Assembly (NCBI GenBank): GCA_029204225.1
Contig: MU832246.1
Location: 1 to 64,000, forward strand
DNA from: Diphasiastrum complanatum
Taxonomy: Eukaryota; Streptophyta; Lycopodiopsida; Lycopodiales; Lycopodiaceae
DNA length: 64,000 bases
Direction of reading: 5' to 3'
Shown: piece after piece, positions 45,906 through 59,583 of the stretch
How positions within the stretch are numbered: position 1 is the first letter of the stretch
Layout: every line of letters begins with the position of its first letter
The notes under the pieces: model-generated
Told to the model about the DNA's origin: nothing
Database searches by the model: none
What the model saw: the letters and a program-made list of their open reading frames with translations, nothing else
Made by a program: the position numbers and the translations under genes

Positions 45906-48140
45906 GCTTAATGCCTGCCATGTTGCCCTAAGTTGTACTATCCACATATGTGATCACTAGGAAACCAATAAGAGGTTGCACTTTATAAAGACACCTATAT
46001 TGACGATGAATAACGAGTGAGAATTGATTTTTGAAAAAAAAAAAACGCTACTAGCAATCTTTGACAAATCAGGCATAAGCCTCAAGCAATCTTAAAAAGT
46101 ATTTAGTAGCTTGATTCAAAGTCCAAAATACTCTCAAAATAGCCAACATAGAGTCCTAAATCAAATCTAAGAATCGAAGTTCTAATAGACCCAAAAATCA
46201 TAAAAAATTATTGTTTTTTTCAAATTTGTTTGACTTCTATGGTTTGTTACTTCTACCCACAATTACTAGAAAATTGCTTCTATATATCGAAAATTTGTTT
46301 CGGATCTGATTTCTCAAAAAAACGATTACAAGCAATTGCGTAAATATCATCTTGGAAAAAAAGTAAATATGAAAAGCGTTGTTACAATAAAATGGAACAC
46401 TTACAACTATTGCATGTGATGTGCCACGAGTTTTTAGGAAATTTTAATAAAAAACCTTGTTATTGATCCAAAATTTAATATTTATGGCATGTTCTAATGG
46501 ATCTTAACCTCATGCAAGTACAATCAGTCATTCTTACAATCAAAACAACTCTCTTAATGTACTAAAAGTTTTGATTTTGCTAGATATCAAATCTCACTAT
46601 CAATTTATAGCCCAAAAATCAAATTTTTATACCAAATTTGACCAAAAATCTAATCTAAAGGTGTTTTGACAACATAATTGGCATGCAATCATTGAATCGT
46701 TGTCTAATGGCTTTCCCATAGCAAGTACACTCATTGAAATCACCAACATACAATAGAATATGAGATAATCCAAACAAAAATTGGAATGCTAATCAATAAT
46801 TGCTAGCTAACTTTGAAAAATTGACCAATTTACCAATATGGCTATGGCATAAGCCCATATCACTGATTTCTAACCATGAAATGAATGGAAGTGTGAATTA
46901 CAAATCTAGCCTTGAATGAAATTTTGAGGCATAACTAATAATCCTCAACAACTGGAAGGCCAAATATCCATGTCAAGAATTATTTCAAATCCTCAATATT
47001 AGACATGGATGCGATACATGTACATTTATGAGAGAATTGAGCTCAACAAGGTTTATTTGTGGCTTTAATTTCTAAGGATCAACAATCTTACAATTTATCT
47101 AGTCCATGGAATACACCAAACATTCCCTTCCATCATGTGATATGTTTGCAATTGAGAAATCCAATATATGTAGGCATGTTTCCAAATCCTTGTATGTCAT
47201 TTAGGCTTGGTGAAATGCAAAACTCAAATTTAGCCTTTGAAAATCTCAAGTCGATCTCAATGAGTTGCAGACTGAAGACAAATCTGCATATGATCAAGAT
47301 ATCAACTAATAAGAGTGGTTTCAAACTAGCAACAAGTTAGATTCCTCGATCTAATTTCTTATAATCCATGTTTATTCACTTGGCAAATGAGATGTCAGAC
47401 CCTCTTCCAAACTAGCTTAGAAAGTGTAAGTGAGTTGTTGCAAGCCGAAACTTGAATTACTACCACACCATTGGTCCATTTTTCTAATGTTGCCCTTGGG
47501 AACTTGACTTCTCGTGCAATATTTCAAGTGTATGTAAAGTGTTTTTTTTTTTTTTCATATTTTGGAACCACATTATTGAATAGAATTGACATGTGCTTTA
47601 CAAGGATAAAAAGCTTCTATTAAACCTCTCATGTGGACACCCAATGAATTTTGACACCTGAGCATGGAACCTTCCAAAATAATCTTCATGTGGATGGCAA
47701 ACGACAATTGGCTACTGCAAATCACACGGTCCATGCGCTATGCAACAATTAATCATCATTGGTTGTCCACATGAACATTCGTCCTTATTTTCATAAACTT
47801 TAAAAAAAATGTAATCGCAAGAAAAGAGACTCGCACTTGTGGCATTAGATATGGGAAAGCCAATTCACCTCAAGCTTGCTTGCATAGCTCGAGCAATGCC
47901 CTAAGCGCTCTTGCCTTCTCTGGGTCCCTTAGGGCAAGGATTCCCCCACCCAAAGTCTCCCCTCTCCCCTAAAAGGTACTCCGTTATGTTATGTGGCAAA
48001 AAGGATCTTCCCACAATCTTTGTCTCAATAAAAAAGAGCCAAGTCCCTTATTCTCCTTTATGAACCAAAGACATTTCATCATTTTTTATAAGGGACTGAT
48101 TGGGCACCTAATTGCAAAAAATTAGAAATCTTGCCAACAG
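45906..48140. other. AT-rich spacer upstream of the PPR gene
   Basis: No conserved motif in any frame. Open frames such as 47059-47340 (+) have no recognisable domain and no support. Probably decayed repeats plus the distal promoter of the PPR gene. Confidence 0.4.
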
Positions 48141-48146
48141 AAACTA

Positions 48147-48183
48147 GGGGGGTTTAGGGTTTTAGGTTTAAGGTTTAGGGTTT
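48147..48183 (+). repeat. Short interstitial telomere-like tract (TTTAGGG)
   Basis: Perfect and near-perfect TTTAGGG units at 48153, 48161, 48168 and 48174. This is the plant telomere repeat. It lies about 165-190 bp upstream of the PPR start codon and may act as a telo-box promoter element. Confidence 0.7.
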
Positions 48184-48343
48184 CTTTTTGATGAGGTGAG
48201 CGTGGGTCTAAGGGTGCCTGATGGCGAGAGCAAGAGCACGGGAATGCGTGGCTAGCTGAGATATTTCTAAGCGCCAATGGTTTTTCGATGCATTTGTCCG
48301 ATCATTGGTGGTTCTCATCAATCGTGCAATCGGAATCACGCAT

Positions 48344-51300
48344 ATGTGCATAACTTTGGCTTCTCAATTTAATGGATTCCGCATTCGGAACATGTTTACA
48401 CCTAGAACTGGCACTGTGTTATTGTGTTTTAGGCTTCTTCAAGGCCTAAAAACCAACACTTGTGAGATTGCAAATGCTCATAAAAAATCTTTGAAGTATT
48501 TGCATTGCCGGTCCAGCTCAAGATCCATTACCGCAAGCAAAGTTTTAGATTTTTCCAAACAGAATCTTTCAAGTTGGAATAGCTATGGCAAATGCAGCGA
48601 ATGCTATTCGAGAATTGGGTTTTGTTTCACTTTCAATCCACAAAACTGGAGTTCCAACCAGTTGTTCTGGAGATGCTGGCCTATCCAAAGTGGATTGTTT
48701 GTCAGAACTTTTTCATCTCAGTTGTCGTCACGAGAGTGGATCGAAGAGCTCCAAGCCGAGAGGGCTTCAAATTGCGAGAATCGAGTTCTTTTAACAAGCA
48801 TGACTTTAGGTCGGACCACCGCACTAATTAGTTCTCAGAATAGTTCACTCTCGCCTGATTCTTTGCAAGGGAGGTTGGAGTACTCTAAGCGTGGAACCTC
48901 GGTTTTACCGGTGATTTTCAATTGGCTCGATGAAGGGAACAACTTTTGCAGAGGCACATTAGCCTCGGCAATTGACAGACTCATTGAGGTAGCTAGGTAC
49001 AGGGATGCCCTTGAGGTAACTCTCCTTCTCTCCCTTTCTTTATATGTATAGCCTATAGGTTTTCTTTTGTATGTTTTGGCGTTCCTACTAGATGTTATTT
49101 ACTTGTATTTACATTTTTTTCTCGTATGTACGATTTTTTGTATGGAAGACATAAACGAAGCTTCTGCTTCCAAGTTGGAGCAGCTTTTCCTGCAAAGATA
49201 ATTGCTTTGCCCTTCTTTAATGTCAAACAATAGCTGTTGTCGAGTTTTCCATGTGAAGCCTATCTCAAGACATAACAAGAACAACAAAAAACAAGTGTGA
49301 CAAGTAATGAAGGCAAGTTATGAGGGCCATAGACAATTATTTGGTCTCTTATATGATGCAGTCTACTCTCTTTGTTGCTATTCTAGCATCTAGAAAGTCT
49401 GTAAATCATGACAAGCATGGATGGATCTTTCTAAGAGATGCTTGCAAGCTCCATGGTACATATTGTTATTAGGAAGTTCAAGTTTTCAGATGTATCAATT
49501 GCGAAAGATCTATGGGAAGTAGTAATTGAGAAGATACTAGGCTTTTAGTTGAAATTGATGCAAAAGCCTTTAGAATAAAAGGAAAAGAGTACGCGTGTGT
49601 GTTAACATCTATCAAGGTCAACTTTATCTCACGCCTAAGAGATGCTAAGAATCTTAAAAATTTTAAAACATGGGATCTACAAAAGGGTATGCATGAGAGT
49701 ATGATTCATAGTGATTGGGAAACGTGAAAACATAGCTTTCTAGACTTGCCTTGCATTTTTAATTTCCCAAAACACATGATTTCATGTCAAAAACATGACA
49801 GTTGGGAACACATTTTGTTAGGGCCCATTATTGGACGACACATGACTTTGGATTGTTGTTGAAAGTGAGGAACCAAGATTGCCCAATGGTTTTGCATAAA
49901 GTGGCATGAATTGTGTACATTTGCATGCTAGTGGCCCTACTGTGCGTGTATACAAGAGTGGTGGTCATTGAGTTGATATCTATTAAGAGGATAAAAGATA
50001 TGCACCTGTGGGATGCTTAGATCTTGTCCTTACACATTGTCTGAGCACGAGTTGGGCTTGGGTGTTGGTTGTATGGGCTGCCAATGACCTGGAGCCAAGA
50101 TGCTTAAGTTGGGGTGATGATTAATCAATACTTTTAGAATCTGAAGTTGATCATCTTGACTCCTACAATGTTAGCAATCTAGATGTGAGTAGGTTGTGAA
50201 AAGATGCTAGAAGAGCATGTCAACTTGGGGTACCTAGTTGTTCGCTCTTTATCTCACCTCTTAGCCTTGTCAATAATGGTGTCATGCAAAAGTGATTGTT
50301 ATTTATCTCATATTTTGCACATTAAATTTTGAAGAGCACCCCTCTTCTATGTTGTGAGTGGCGCACGACGATGTTCTTTATGTCAATTACATGGAAATAT
50401 TCCATGCGATATTGATCAGAGTTCCTTGGTGACATTGTGGTGGCATAGGGTGTTATTTTGGTCCAACCAAATTGCTTGTAGATTATTCGATATGGCTAAG
50501 ACTCACAGAGGTAGGTTAATCATTAGCTCTACTTGTTCTTCAAACCTTACAACTTTCATTGGTCACATTTTGCAAGAGGATATACTCAGGCTCTGAAGTT
50601 GAGAAACCAAGATCTCGTAACCTTTGGATGAGAAGGGAGCGTGGGACCAAATCGAAGGCTTTTGAAGTCAACAAAACAATAGTAACCTTCTATCTCTTAT
50701 GTTTGGCTTCCTCGATGAAATTCAAAGAGTGAAGACATGGTCTATGGTGTAATAGTGAGCTCGGAAACCTACCTAGCTCAAAGCATGTAGTCTCCTGATA
50801 TCTGCCTCAGAATTGATCGACAACTGATCGTGTCCGATCATGAGAGTATGATAGTTACAAAGATTCATGGGGTCACCATTTTTGTGAATGGGATGGATGA
50901 CATTAGTGCACCAGGGTGAAGGGAAACCGTAGACAACTGTGTGGTTGCGCAAAGTGGCTAGGATAGGTCAAAGTATGTCTTCGGCATGGATCAACAATTC
51001 CGATTCAAGGTCCTCTATGTCTCTAGTGCTGGGGAGATAGAGATGGGTGAGTCAGTGGGTATGGTGTATAATGATGTAGCATATGTGGTCCATATATGTA
51101 AATCTTCAAGAGGCACAAGGGAATGAATTCATGCCAAAAGGCACCTATGGAGGAATTGAATAGAGAATCATTGCAATAGTGCATTCATGCTAGCGGCAAC
51201 ATAGTACTCAACGATTTTATTAGGGATATAAGGTTCTTTAGATGAAGGGTATACATTATTAGGGATAGGCTAACTGTGAGCTTTGTGCTTTGTGCTAGTT

Positions 51301-51449
51301 GTTGTTGCTACTGCACAATAGCTAGATTAAGCTATTGCATAGCAGCAACGATGGGCTGTTGTTGCACAACAGCGGTGGGGTGGGAAGGATGGAGGAGGTG
51401 GGCGCGGAGGGAGTAGAGGGGACTGTGGGCTCCCTCTTGTTTTCTTGTG

Positions 51450-51495
<46 letters not shown>

Positions 51496-53305
51496 ATTTA
51501 GTCACGACAAAATATTGTATCATCGACTCCAAGTCTCCAACTCATTGATATAGACTTTAAAGATTGAACAAAGTAGGTGAGAGTGTGCATAAAATTCACA
51601 CCTATATTATTTATTGTAGATCCATCTTGAATAAATTCTCCTAAGAATCAAGATCTAAAATCTCCCATCACCCTCTTGTTTAAATCCATAATTGCCCCAA
51701 ATTTGTGTGACATGTCTAGTGAAAAGTGGAGATCTATTCTGGATAAGCATATGTTATGGAATAGAATCAAAGGCTGAGGGCTCGTCAGAAATTTACAAAT
51801 TACAAAAATGACAATCTTCCCTCTCCTCCCTATGTCGCTGCCTTCTCAATGATGGTAGTATTAACAGCCTCCTAGTAGATTTATTGATGGGCCCTTTTCA
51901 ACACAAGAGCAAACGATGTTTTAGCAGACTGCGATTCGAACGGGCCGGTTCGAACTACGATTCTTGGCTCGGACCGCGATTCGAGCAAACATTAAGAGAG
52001 AGAGAATAGTAGTAAGTGCATACTACATACAAGTTTGAAGCTACTAAAACCCTAGATTCGAGATAGTAGAGTCTATATAGTACAGGAAATAGATAGATAA
52101 ATGATAATAGTAATCACAAATAAGTCAATAAGCGCAATGTGAGACTCGAGAGCAATCTGAAGAAATTAGAATCGGTAACCAAGATGCCAGATGGTGAATC
52201 CCCTTATCCTCTTATGGCACATGTGGGCAAATTCTTCCCATGGACCATGTGGCATGGTTATGTATCATGTGGCATCAATGTGCTTGTGGCACTCATTGTT
52301 AGAAATGTCAAAGGTTACAACATCCTTATTCCATGCTTAAGGCATCAGGTGCACCATTGCACGTTGACATTTTTCTTGGGTCTTCTTGGTGAGACTTAGT
52401 CTGTTGTGTGTTAGAGGCAGTAGTTTCCAACAATGTCTCTGCAGTTATCGTCACTTGTGGTTCAAACTTCATATATACAATTGTCATTCCATAATCCATT
52501 AAAATTCACTCGTGTAGTAGCTTCCTTTTGGCAATTATTTCTTGTTTTGCTATAAATTTTAAAGCATTAACATTATGCAACATCTTTAACAGTAAACATA
52601 CTACATAGTCATCTTTTAGGTCTTATATTGTTGGCATCTATGTGTATCATGTCATTTTGTCTCTACCATTTTAAAAATATATAATCTGGTTCAAAGTGGT
52701 CCTCGATTCAAACCCTGCCTGACCAATTTGAATCAGTTTAAATCAGACGAATTGGTCTGATTCGAATCAGCTGGTAACATTGTTCGTTAAAATAAGATGT
52801 ACCGGTATTCTATAAGGACCCTCTATAGATGTGGTGCACTTATGATATGTGAAATGTTTCGGTTGAGGAGTGACATTCCTATTAGACATTGTGATCAAAG
52901 ATAATGCTGTCAAACCAAGAGACGACAACTTTGAGAGTTATGCTTTGACACACATCCACCTCTCCTCGTTGCACTGCCTACACTAATGACGATAGCTGCA
53001 ACTTCTATCACATACTTTATTCGACCTCTAATGTAGGATGCTACATGATTGATGATTCATCTTCATTTTCAATTATCCTCTATTCTATGGAGATATTTAG
53101 AGTTTCTGCTTATATTCATAGCTTCAGTCATTTTTTCTTTCCATACTCATGTTTCTCATGCTATTGTGCTACCAATCTTTTGTGTTGGTTTTTAAGTTAA
53201 TTCTATTTTAATTGTTTATGTAAAGAGAGAGGACAGAATGCTAATGACAGAATTGAGAAAATTAGTTTCAACATCCAGGTTAGGTCTTAAGGCTGAGGTA
53301 CATAG

Positions 53306-53392
<87 letters not shown>

Positions 53393-54918
53393 TTATTTTT
53401 CCTATCTTGGAATTTCTGATTGTTTTAAATCATGTAGGCATATCCGCAACTGCAATCTGATGACTTAGCAAAACTCAATTTGGGCTTCGACTTCCTACCT
53501 TGTCTTGTAATGAATATGACCACTTTCTTAATACTGAGTTGATGAACTTGTCAAATGGGTACTGTTTATTATAGAATAATGCCTTCAAAGTTTGTCTGAA
53601 CTCAAACTTTGAATATAGCTGGAAGCGCAGACATACAGATTCTGATGTGGTTTATATATATATGTAGGTCTCTGAATGGATGATAGGGGTTGAGCCTAAC
53701 AAGGTGGAGTTGATGGACTATTTGACATGTCTTGGTTTAATTGCCAAAGTTCGAGGCCATAGTAAAGCTGCTAAGTTTTTTGCATATCTTCCACGTGATT
53801 ATGGGAGGACAGAGTTGGCCTACTTGACAATGTTTGCAAATTACGTGGATCAAAAAGCCCTCTACAGAGCCAAGAACTTAATGAAGAAAATGAAAGAGAT
53901 GGGTTTTATCAAGTCAGCATTTGTTTACAATCAAATTCTTACATTGTATAAAGACAAGGGAAAAGAAGACAGGATACCCGATCTCTTGAAAGATATGAAA
54001 GCAGCAGGCATTTCACCAGATGTCAACACATACAACATAATGCTGGAGGTGAAGAGCAAAAATGGTGACTTTCCAGGCGTGAAAAGACTTTTTGAAAGAA
54101 TGAAAGCAAGCGAGCAGGTGAAACCTAATGTAACAACCCTTTCAATTCTGGCTTTGGCCTGTATTTCAGCTGGGTTGATTGATAAAGCAAATGCAATCAC
54201 AACTGAGATCCAAAATCAGGAGGCTTTTGATAAGCTAGGAGCCTCCCACGATCTTCTCATAACACTCTATGCGAAGCTTGGAAATACCAAAGGATTGGCA
54301 AAAATTTGGCATCTCTTACAGGAATCTTCAAATGTTAGTAAAAGCACTTACGTATGTGCCATCCAGGCATTTGGCAAGCTGGGTGAAATTGAAAAAGCAG
54401 AGAAAGGTTTCAAGAAAATGCAGGAGATGGGACCATTGAAAGCTGATCAGTACAATTCTTTGCTATCTGTGTATGTAAATAAAGGGATGCTTCAAAGAGC
54501 AGAGGAGCTATTTCATAGCATGTTAAAAATAGGCTGTCAACCAAATGGCAGATCATACCATAATCTTGTATTAGGCTATTTAAAACAGAATCAGACTGAA
54601 AAAGCTCTTCAAGTATTGAGAGATTTTCAAGAAAACATTGCATATGCAGGGACATTCTCTTGCTATGAGACTATGGTGCTGATTTTGCAAGCATTAGCTA
54701 AGAATGGTGATGTAAGAAACGCCGAAAATGTCTTCCAAGACATAAAACGAGAGAAACGTAGCATAGATGTGTTTCTTTACAATACTTTGTTAAAAGCCTA
54801 TGTGCATGCAGGTATGCATGCTTACCGCTTTCTCCAAAGGATGGCCGCGGATAAAGTTTCCCCAAGTGAAGAAACCTCATTGCTTTTGGATAAATTAAAG
54901 AAAAACTCAGGCCCATAA
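48344..54918 (+). CDS. P-class pentatricopeptide repeat protein, probably mitochondrial; two exons
   Basis: Exon 1 is 48344-49015 and exon 2 is 53668-54918. The junction CTTGAG|gtaac ... tatgtag|GTCTCT joins in phase 0 and reads RDALE|VSEWMIGVEPN, giving 640 residues. The first in-frame ATG is 48344; a stop at 48257 closes the frame upstream. The N-terminus of about 145 residues is basic and Ser-rich and ends in FVRTFSSQ, like a mitochondrial presequence. Exon 2 holds tandem PPR units such as VYNQILTLYKDKGKEDRIPDLLKDMKAAGI and YNSLLSVYVNKGMLQRAEELF. The last unit ends in RFLQRMAADKVSPSEETSLLL. The architecture matches the short P-class family of At1g02370/At4g21705 type. No DYW or E domain is present. 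The product presumably binds organellar RNA (inference). Codons and frame are intact, so the gene looks functional. Confidence 0.88.
50590..50945 (-). pseudogene. LINE (non-LTR) reverse transcriptase remnant
   Basis: The minus strand reads WCTNVIHPIHKNGDPMNLCNYHTL, then VGFRAHYYTIDHVFTL and, after a frameshift, YYCFVDFKS. These are the N-terminal RT blocks (I/V PI.K.GD...NYR; GFR...T.DH.FTL; FVDF) of LINE elements. The frame is interrupted by stops. The catalytic box is not present. It lies in the PPR intron in antisense orientation. Confidence 0.75.
51452..51494. repeat. (GA)n microsatellite
   Basis: About 21 uninterrupted GA units within the PPR intron. Confidence 0.95.
53310..53389. repeat. 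(GA)n microsatellite
   Basis: About 40 uninterrupted GA units, 280 bp upstream of the 3' splice site of the PPR intron. Confidence 0.95.
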
Positions 54919-57060
54919 TTTGTTTGGACTCTAGACAGTAGGCAATCTTACTGTTTATTGTAAGAGCATGATTGTCCAGAGATTTGCTTAGAAGGTTTAC
55001 CTAGTTTTGCTTTTCCATTCACCGAATTCTTTGCATTACAGGACTTTGTGTGTGGCTGTGTGTCTTGACTTGCTTGGATGCATTTTTGTAGTTGGACTTT
55101 GTAATCCTTATACAAGCTAAGGGCCATCTGAGTTCTATTTCTTTCCTATAGTAGAGACATGTGAAAACTGACCTTATGCTTTGGGTTTCACAAGGAGATG
55201 CCACCCTCCTCAAAGAACTGAGGCATCTTTCTATATCATGTTTTTTAATGCCATCACTTGTGGGTGGACTCCATAAGGAACATCTCCTTTGTTATGTTGG
55301 GTACTATCGTAGACATAATGTGTCGACTTGTTTTCTTTCAATCTACATGAATGTATTTTAATATACCTGGTCGTGTATGGAGATTCTACAAGAAATGTCT
55401 TGATTTTTCCAGTGAATAGCACGTGTCATTCTAGTAATTGAAGTATATTTGTATATGTGGGCTGTTGTTTTTTTTTAAAAGAAAGCCAAGGTAAAAGGAC
55501 AGATAAGAGGGTAACAGCTTTAGATACCAGGTAAATCTGGTTGATTTTTATGAAGTTTACAGTTTTTCTACCTTGTAGGATATGTAAGTGATTGCGGTGA
55601 CTTTTGATGGGCTCATGAAATGTAAAGGCTGTTGGTTCTTTATAGTGCTTCTCTTGTTTTCAAACTCTTCAGTTTTTGAAAGTTTCTAAAGCAGATTTTG
55701 AGGTTTTTCCAAGCTATATCTAGGTTTGATTGTCCAGGCCTACATTTCAAACATTGTAGTATCTATCAAAGTTGAGCACCAATATGATCAAGAAATATGG
55801 CAGATTGTTGGGCTTGTGGTGGTTCCACTGGACAGCTTGATAAGTTTCAGGTTTGATCATACCCAGACTTATACATTGCAAACTTGTTCTTCATGGTGTG
55901 CAGCAGGTTTGTTTTGCATTTAGGTGTGTTTGATGATTTGAAATTTATGTTTCATTTGTATCTTGTTGTTCAAGCATGAAGGAAATTTGGTTGTGAATCC
56001 TGTTTGGCTTGGAGCTGCTAGTTCTCTCTCCTAGAATGGTTGTGCTTGATGCAATAATTCATCGAAGCAAGCTTGATGCTGAATTATGTCCTTGACACAT
56101 GTATTGTCATTCCTTATAATTTAGTAGGTATTAGTGCAAAGCTGCTATCATTTCATCGATCATGTTGTTGACGTACAAACCCCTAAAGTGCACCCTGATA
56201 ACATTGCCAGAGAGACCACTTGTGTAGTTAGTCAGAGGGTTAGGCAGGCTTCAAAGCACATTTGCAATGAATCATATTTTTATTTTCAGCGTCAATACTG
56301 AGGACTAGGCATATATGAGATGAATTTGGCTCATTGCAGAGGATACCATACCGTGCATGCTTATCTAGCAATTATAGAACCTACAATTTTTTGGAGATTT
56401 ATATTATAACCATGGAATTACATGAGAAAGCAGTAAGCTGCTTCAAATTCATATTGGAGTAGTCACTAGGACTATGGGTTAACACATGGTTGTTAGCTCT
56501 TGCTAATTTTCTTTTTTACATTTTATGTCCGTATGTACCATGTGGAATTGAACTCCATACTCCATACCTTTAGCTGAGGAAAGGAGACATTCAACCAACA
56601 TGAGCAAGTAAATGGAGATGGGCCCTTACGTGAGGGCCAATTTTCTCATTCATTATAGAATGTTTTGGCTTCTAGAAGTATTTTTAGAATTTATGAGCCA
56701 ATGGCCATTCTTGGATGCTCTAATTATACTTACTATAATTATGTATCCAAGGAAAGAAAATTGAGTGATCTCTAGTGATCTTTGAAATTTGTACTCTAGA
56801 GAATATTGAGAATTATAGTAAATAGTGCGCCATTCTTGCAAAAGTTTGTTTAAAATCTCACCCATTAAGGTTTTAGGGACTCCATATGTAAACTAGAAAT
56901 GCTAATGACATCCTATGTTTTGTCTTTGTTTGTGTATTTGAATGCTTTTGACATTTTGGTAATTTGAGCACAAGGTAAAAGTGCCACTTTGGACTAATAA
57001 ATGAGTGAATCAATGTTGATTACCACAACTATAGTCAAGAAAAAGCTTTCATTGAGTCGT
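54919..57060. other. 3' flank of the PPR gene
   Basis: The first few hundred bases are probably 3' untranslated sequence. I see no further gene, LTR border or tandem repeat. Confidence 0.4.
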
Positions 57061-57261
57061 TTGTGTGTGTGTGTGTTAAACTGCTTACAAATAATTGAAC
57101 CAATCTTTGCATATCATCTCGTGAGTCTATAGGTGGCATAAGATGTTTGTTTGTGTGTGTGTGTGTGTGTGCGTGTGTGTGCGCGCGCGAATGTTAAATT
57201 GCTTAGAAATAACTGAACCAATCTTTGCATATCATCTCGTAAGTCTATAGGTGGCATAAGA
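57061..57261. repeat. Duplicated block led by (GT)n
   Basis: Two copies of a GT tract followed by taaa(c/t)tgctta, aaccaatctttgcatatcat and gtctataggtggcataag: 57061-57143 and 57151-57261. The second tract is longer and ends in GCGCGCGC. Confidence 0.85.
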
Positions 57262-57839
57262 AACATCAGTTGAGTTGAATTTTATCCACTTTTCTAAAAT
57301 CAATAAAAGAAAAAGCTAAGTTTTTTGAGGGAATTTTCAAATAGGTGACTTGCAATATTACCTATTCAATACGCAACAATGTACGGTTGGAAAAATCTCC
57401 ATTTTTATATTGTGCTCTAGTGGAAGTAACAAGTTGAATCTTATCTACAACATATTGCCAAGTTGAGTTGAGTGTACTCATTTGCATCCATCCACACAAA
57501 CAACTACACATAACAAGGAGTTCATGTGGGAATTACAAGCTTCATACTCCTAGTTGTTATTCGTGTCACAATTTGAAGATAAGTCATCAAGAAATAATTT
57601 GTCAACAACTTCAAAATTAGGTATTATTGTTAGTATCATACAAATTGCTTATCTTACTTAATCCATTAAAATTGCTAGTAAAGTGTATCATTGTGTTATT
57701 GTTTTTATTTTGAAACAAATAAGCAAATCAGGACATTCATGCAACTTCTTGTTATTCATAGTTTAACGTTTATCAAGACTAGTCCTTAGGAGTTTTAGAG
57801 TTATTTTTCTCTATAAAATTCAACTTCATATTCAATGAT

Positions 57840-57843
<4 letters not shown>

Positions 57844-57924
<81 letters not shown>
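57844..57924. repeat. (CT)n microsatellite
   Basis: About 40 uninterrupted CT units in spacer DNA. Confidence 0.95.
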
Positions 57925-57927
<3 letters not shown>

Positions 57928-58086
57928 TTCTTCTATATCTTAAGATACCTCCCTACGTCGAATCATGCCAAAAAAAAGCTTCTAATTTAAAGGTCCTAGA
58001 CTAATACCACCCCTAACCTCTACTTTACTTTTCAAATTTCCCACCAATTTTTGATAGATAAGCTCTAAGTTGGTTTTAAGCTAAGC

Positions 58087-58782
58087 TTAAACGAACGGAT
58101 AGGATTGTTGTTGCTGCACTTGATTCTTGCCCTTGGAATAGTCTTTCTTCTTGGTGTATAGAGCCATGAATTTGTCTTTGATGGACAAGCTGCTAGTCTT
58201 TCTCTGTATTTCTTCTTGAAGAAGATGACCGATCACCTTTTGAAGGGTGAGGTCCGGTTGTGTGGAGATCATTACTACAAAGTGCTCATAGGACTTTGGA
58301 AGAGAAGGAAGCAAGGTCATAACGACATCATCATCTTGAATAGAACATCCTACAGCTGATAACTGATCTAACAAGGATTTGAAGTTGTTGATGTGAGACG
58401 TGATGGCAGTAGAATCAGCATACTAAGAGTAAAGAACTTCCTTAAGATGTAATCTCGTGGTTACATCGTGAGTCTCATAAAGACTTGATAACAAGTCCAG
58501 TACTTCCTTAGAGGTTTTGCACGTGGTAACATGAGATATTTGGGAGTCAGCCCGATTGAGTGTGATACATGCTAGGGCCTTCTAATATTTGATCCTCTAG
58601 GCCTTTGCTTGATCACCATCTTCTGGTTTCAGGTCTGCACCTTCTACTACATCCCAAAGATCTCTATCTATCAGCGTCATTTTAAGTTTTAACTTTTAAA
58701 TATAGAAGTTAGAACCATTGAACTTGTCAATGACTCTAGCTTCACTGAGTGATGAAGATGAAGAGCTACCTATATGAGACAT
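58087..58782 (-). pseudogene. Ty1/copia gag (UBN2-type)
   Basis: From the minus-strand ATG at 58782: MSHIGSSSSSSLSEARVIDK, FNGSNFY, LWDVVEGADLKPEDGD, LACITLNRADSQISHV, SKEVLDLLSSLYE. It ends in a clean block LLDQLSAVGCSIQDDDVVMTLLPSLPKSYE, then LQKVIGHLLQEEIQRK, stopping at 58087. There are several in-frame stops (near 58585 and 58425). The zinc knuckle and everything after are missing. It resembles the gags at 6.1 and 61.0 kb. The PBS and LTR lie directly to the right. Confidence 0.88.
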
Positions 58783-58826
58783 GATAACAGTACACAAATA
58801 GAACAAACTTAATCTCTCGGTTTATT

Positions 58827-58844
58827 TGAGCTATGTTCTGGTAC
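58827..58844 (-). other. Decayed copia primer-binding site
   Basis: The minus strand reads ttggtaccagaacatag, two changes from TGGTATCAGAGC. It lies 45-62 bp upstream of the gag start codon. Confidence 0.55.
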
Positions 58845-58849
58845 CAATT

Positions 58850-59502
58850 TGATGGGGCAAGGGAGATAGAAGAGCACAAATGGAGAAGGGAGCAGAAATA
58901 TTGCAGAACAACTCTCCCATTCTAATTGGCTGCTAGGTGCAAAAACAGTCTAATAGACAACTTATGCTAAATGTAATCACAGCTTTAAGTGTTCTAATTG
59001 CCCAACAGGATGTTAAAAAAATAATTCATACTCTAAAATAAGAGTACAATCCACCGAAAAGATTGAAATCAGATTCAACGTGAAGTATAGTTTTGAAATA
59101 AATGGAAGAGCAGTATGATAACGCGAGTTCCTCAGCCGTTAAAGACAGTCATCGTCTGATCAGAAACTGAGGAGTTGTAGACGTCCATGTTCTGATCAGA
59201 GTGAGTAAACAAGCGCGATCAGACGGCAATGAAAGTGCATTCAATCACAACAAGCATTCATCTATGTTGTACACAGATAAAAACAAGCTACTGTTATATT
59301 ACACATAAGCACAATACAAAATAGCAATTACAACCAAAATTGACGGCGTAATTGGGAGGCTCAAATAATGCGTCTCATGGACGGAGCAACCCGTAATCTA
59401 TGCTTGGATGATCTATTTATAGACTTCATCCATGTATTAATTACATTGAATGCTTGTCACCTAATTAGGAAAGTTGTTGTACTTGGAAGTATATGGCTTC
59501 TG
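58850..59502 (-). mobile_element. 5' LTR of the copia element at 58 kb
   Basis: The inner end reads CCCATCA before the PBS. A minus-strand TATAAATAG near 59412 is the likely promoter. The outer end is placed at a TGTCAC start near 59502, but this is only a motif guess. Confidence 0.45.
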
Positions 59503-59583
59503 TGACAACTGTACACAGTATTTACGGTCAATAATTCAGCATCGTTGACGCGGATGAGGACGTCGCTGGAACGTTCCTCATTT

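Larger units (their letters stand above)
49016..53667 (+). other. 4.65-kb intron of the PPR gene
   Basis: Begins gtaactctcc and ends atatgtag. It contains a LINE fragment (50.59-50.95 kb, antisense), GA tracts at 51452-51494 and 53310-53389, an imperfect hairpin at about 51303-51350, and otherwise AT-rich sequence. The open frame 52139-52399 (+) has no recognisable domain. Confidence 0.8.

Noticed and set aside
48305-48343. Longer N-terminus for the PPR gene
   Set aside because: It would start at TTG; no ATG lies between the upstream stop at 48257 and 48344.
49480-49700. Possible copia gag remnant in the PPR intron
   Set aside because: A short AKDLWE-like match only; too weak to support.
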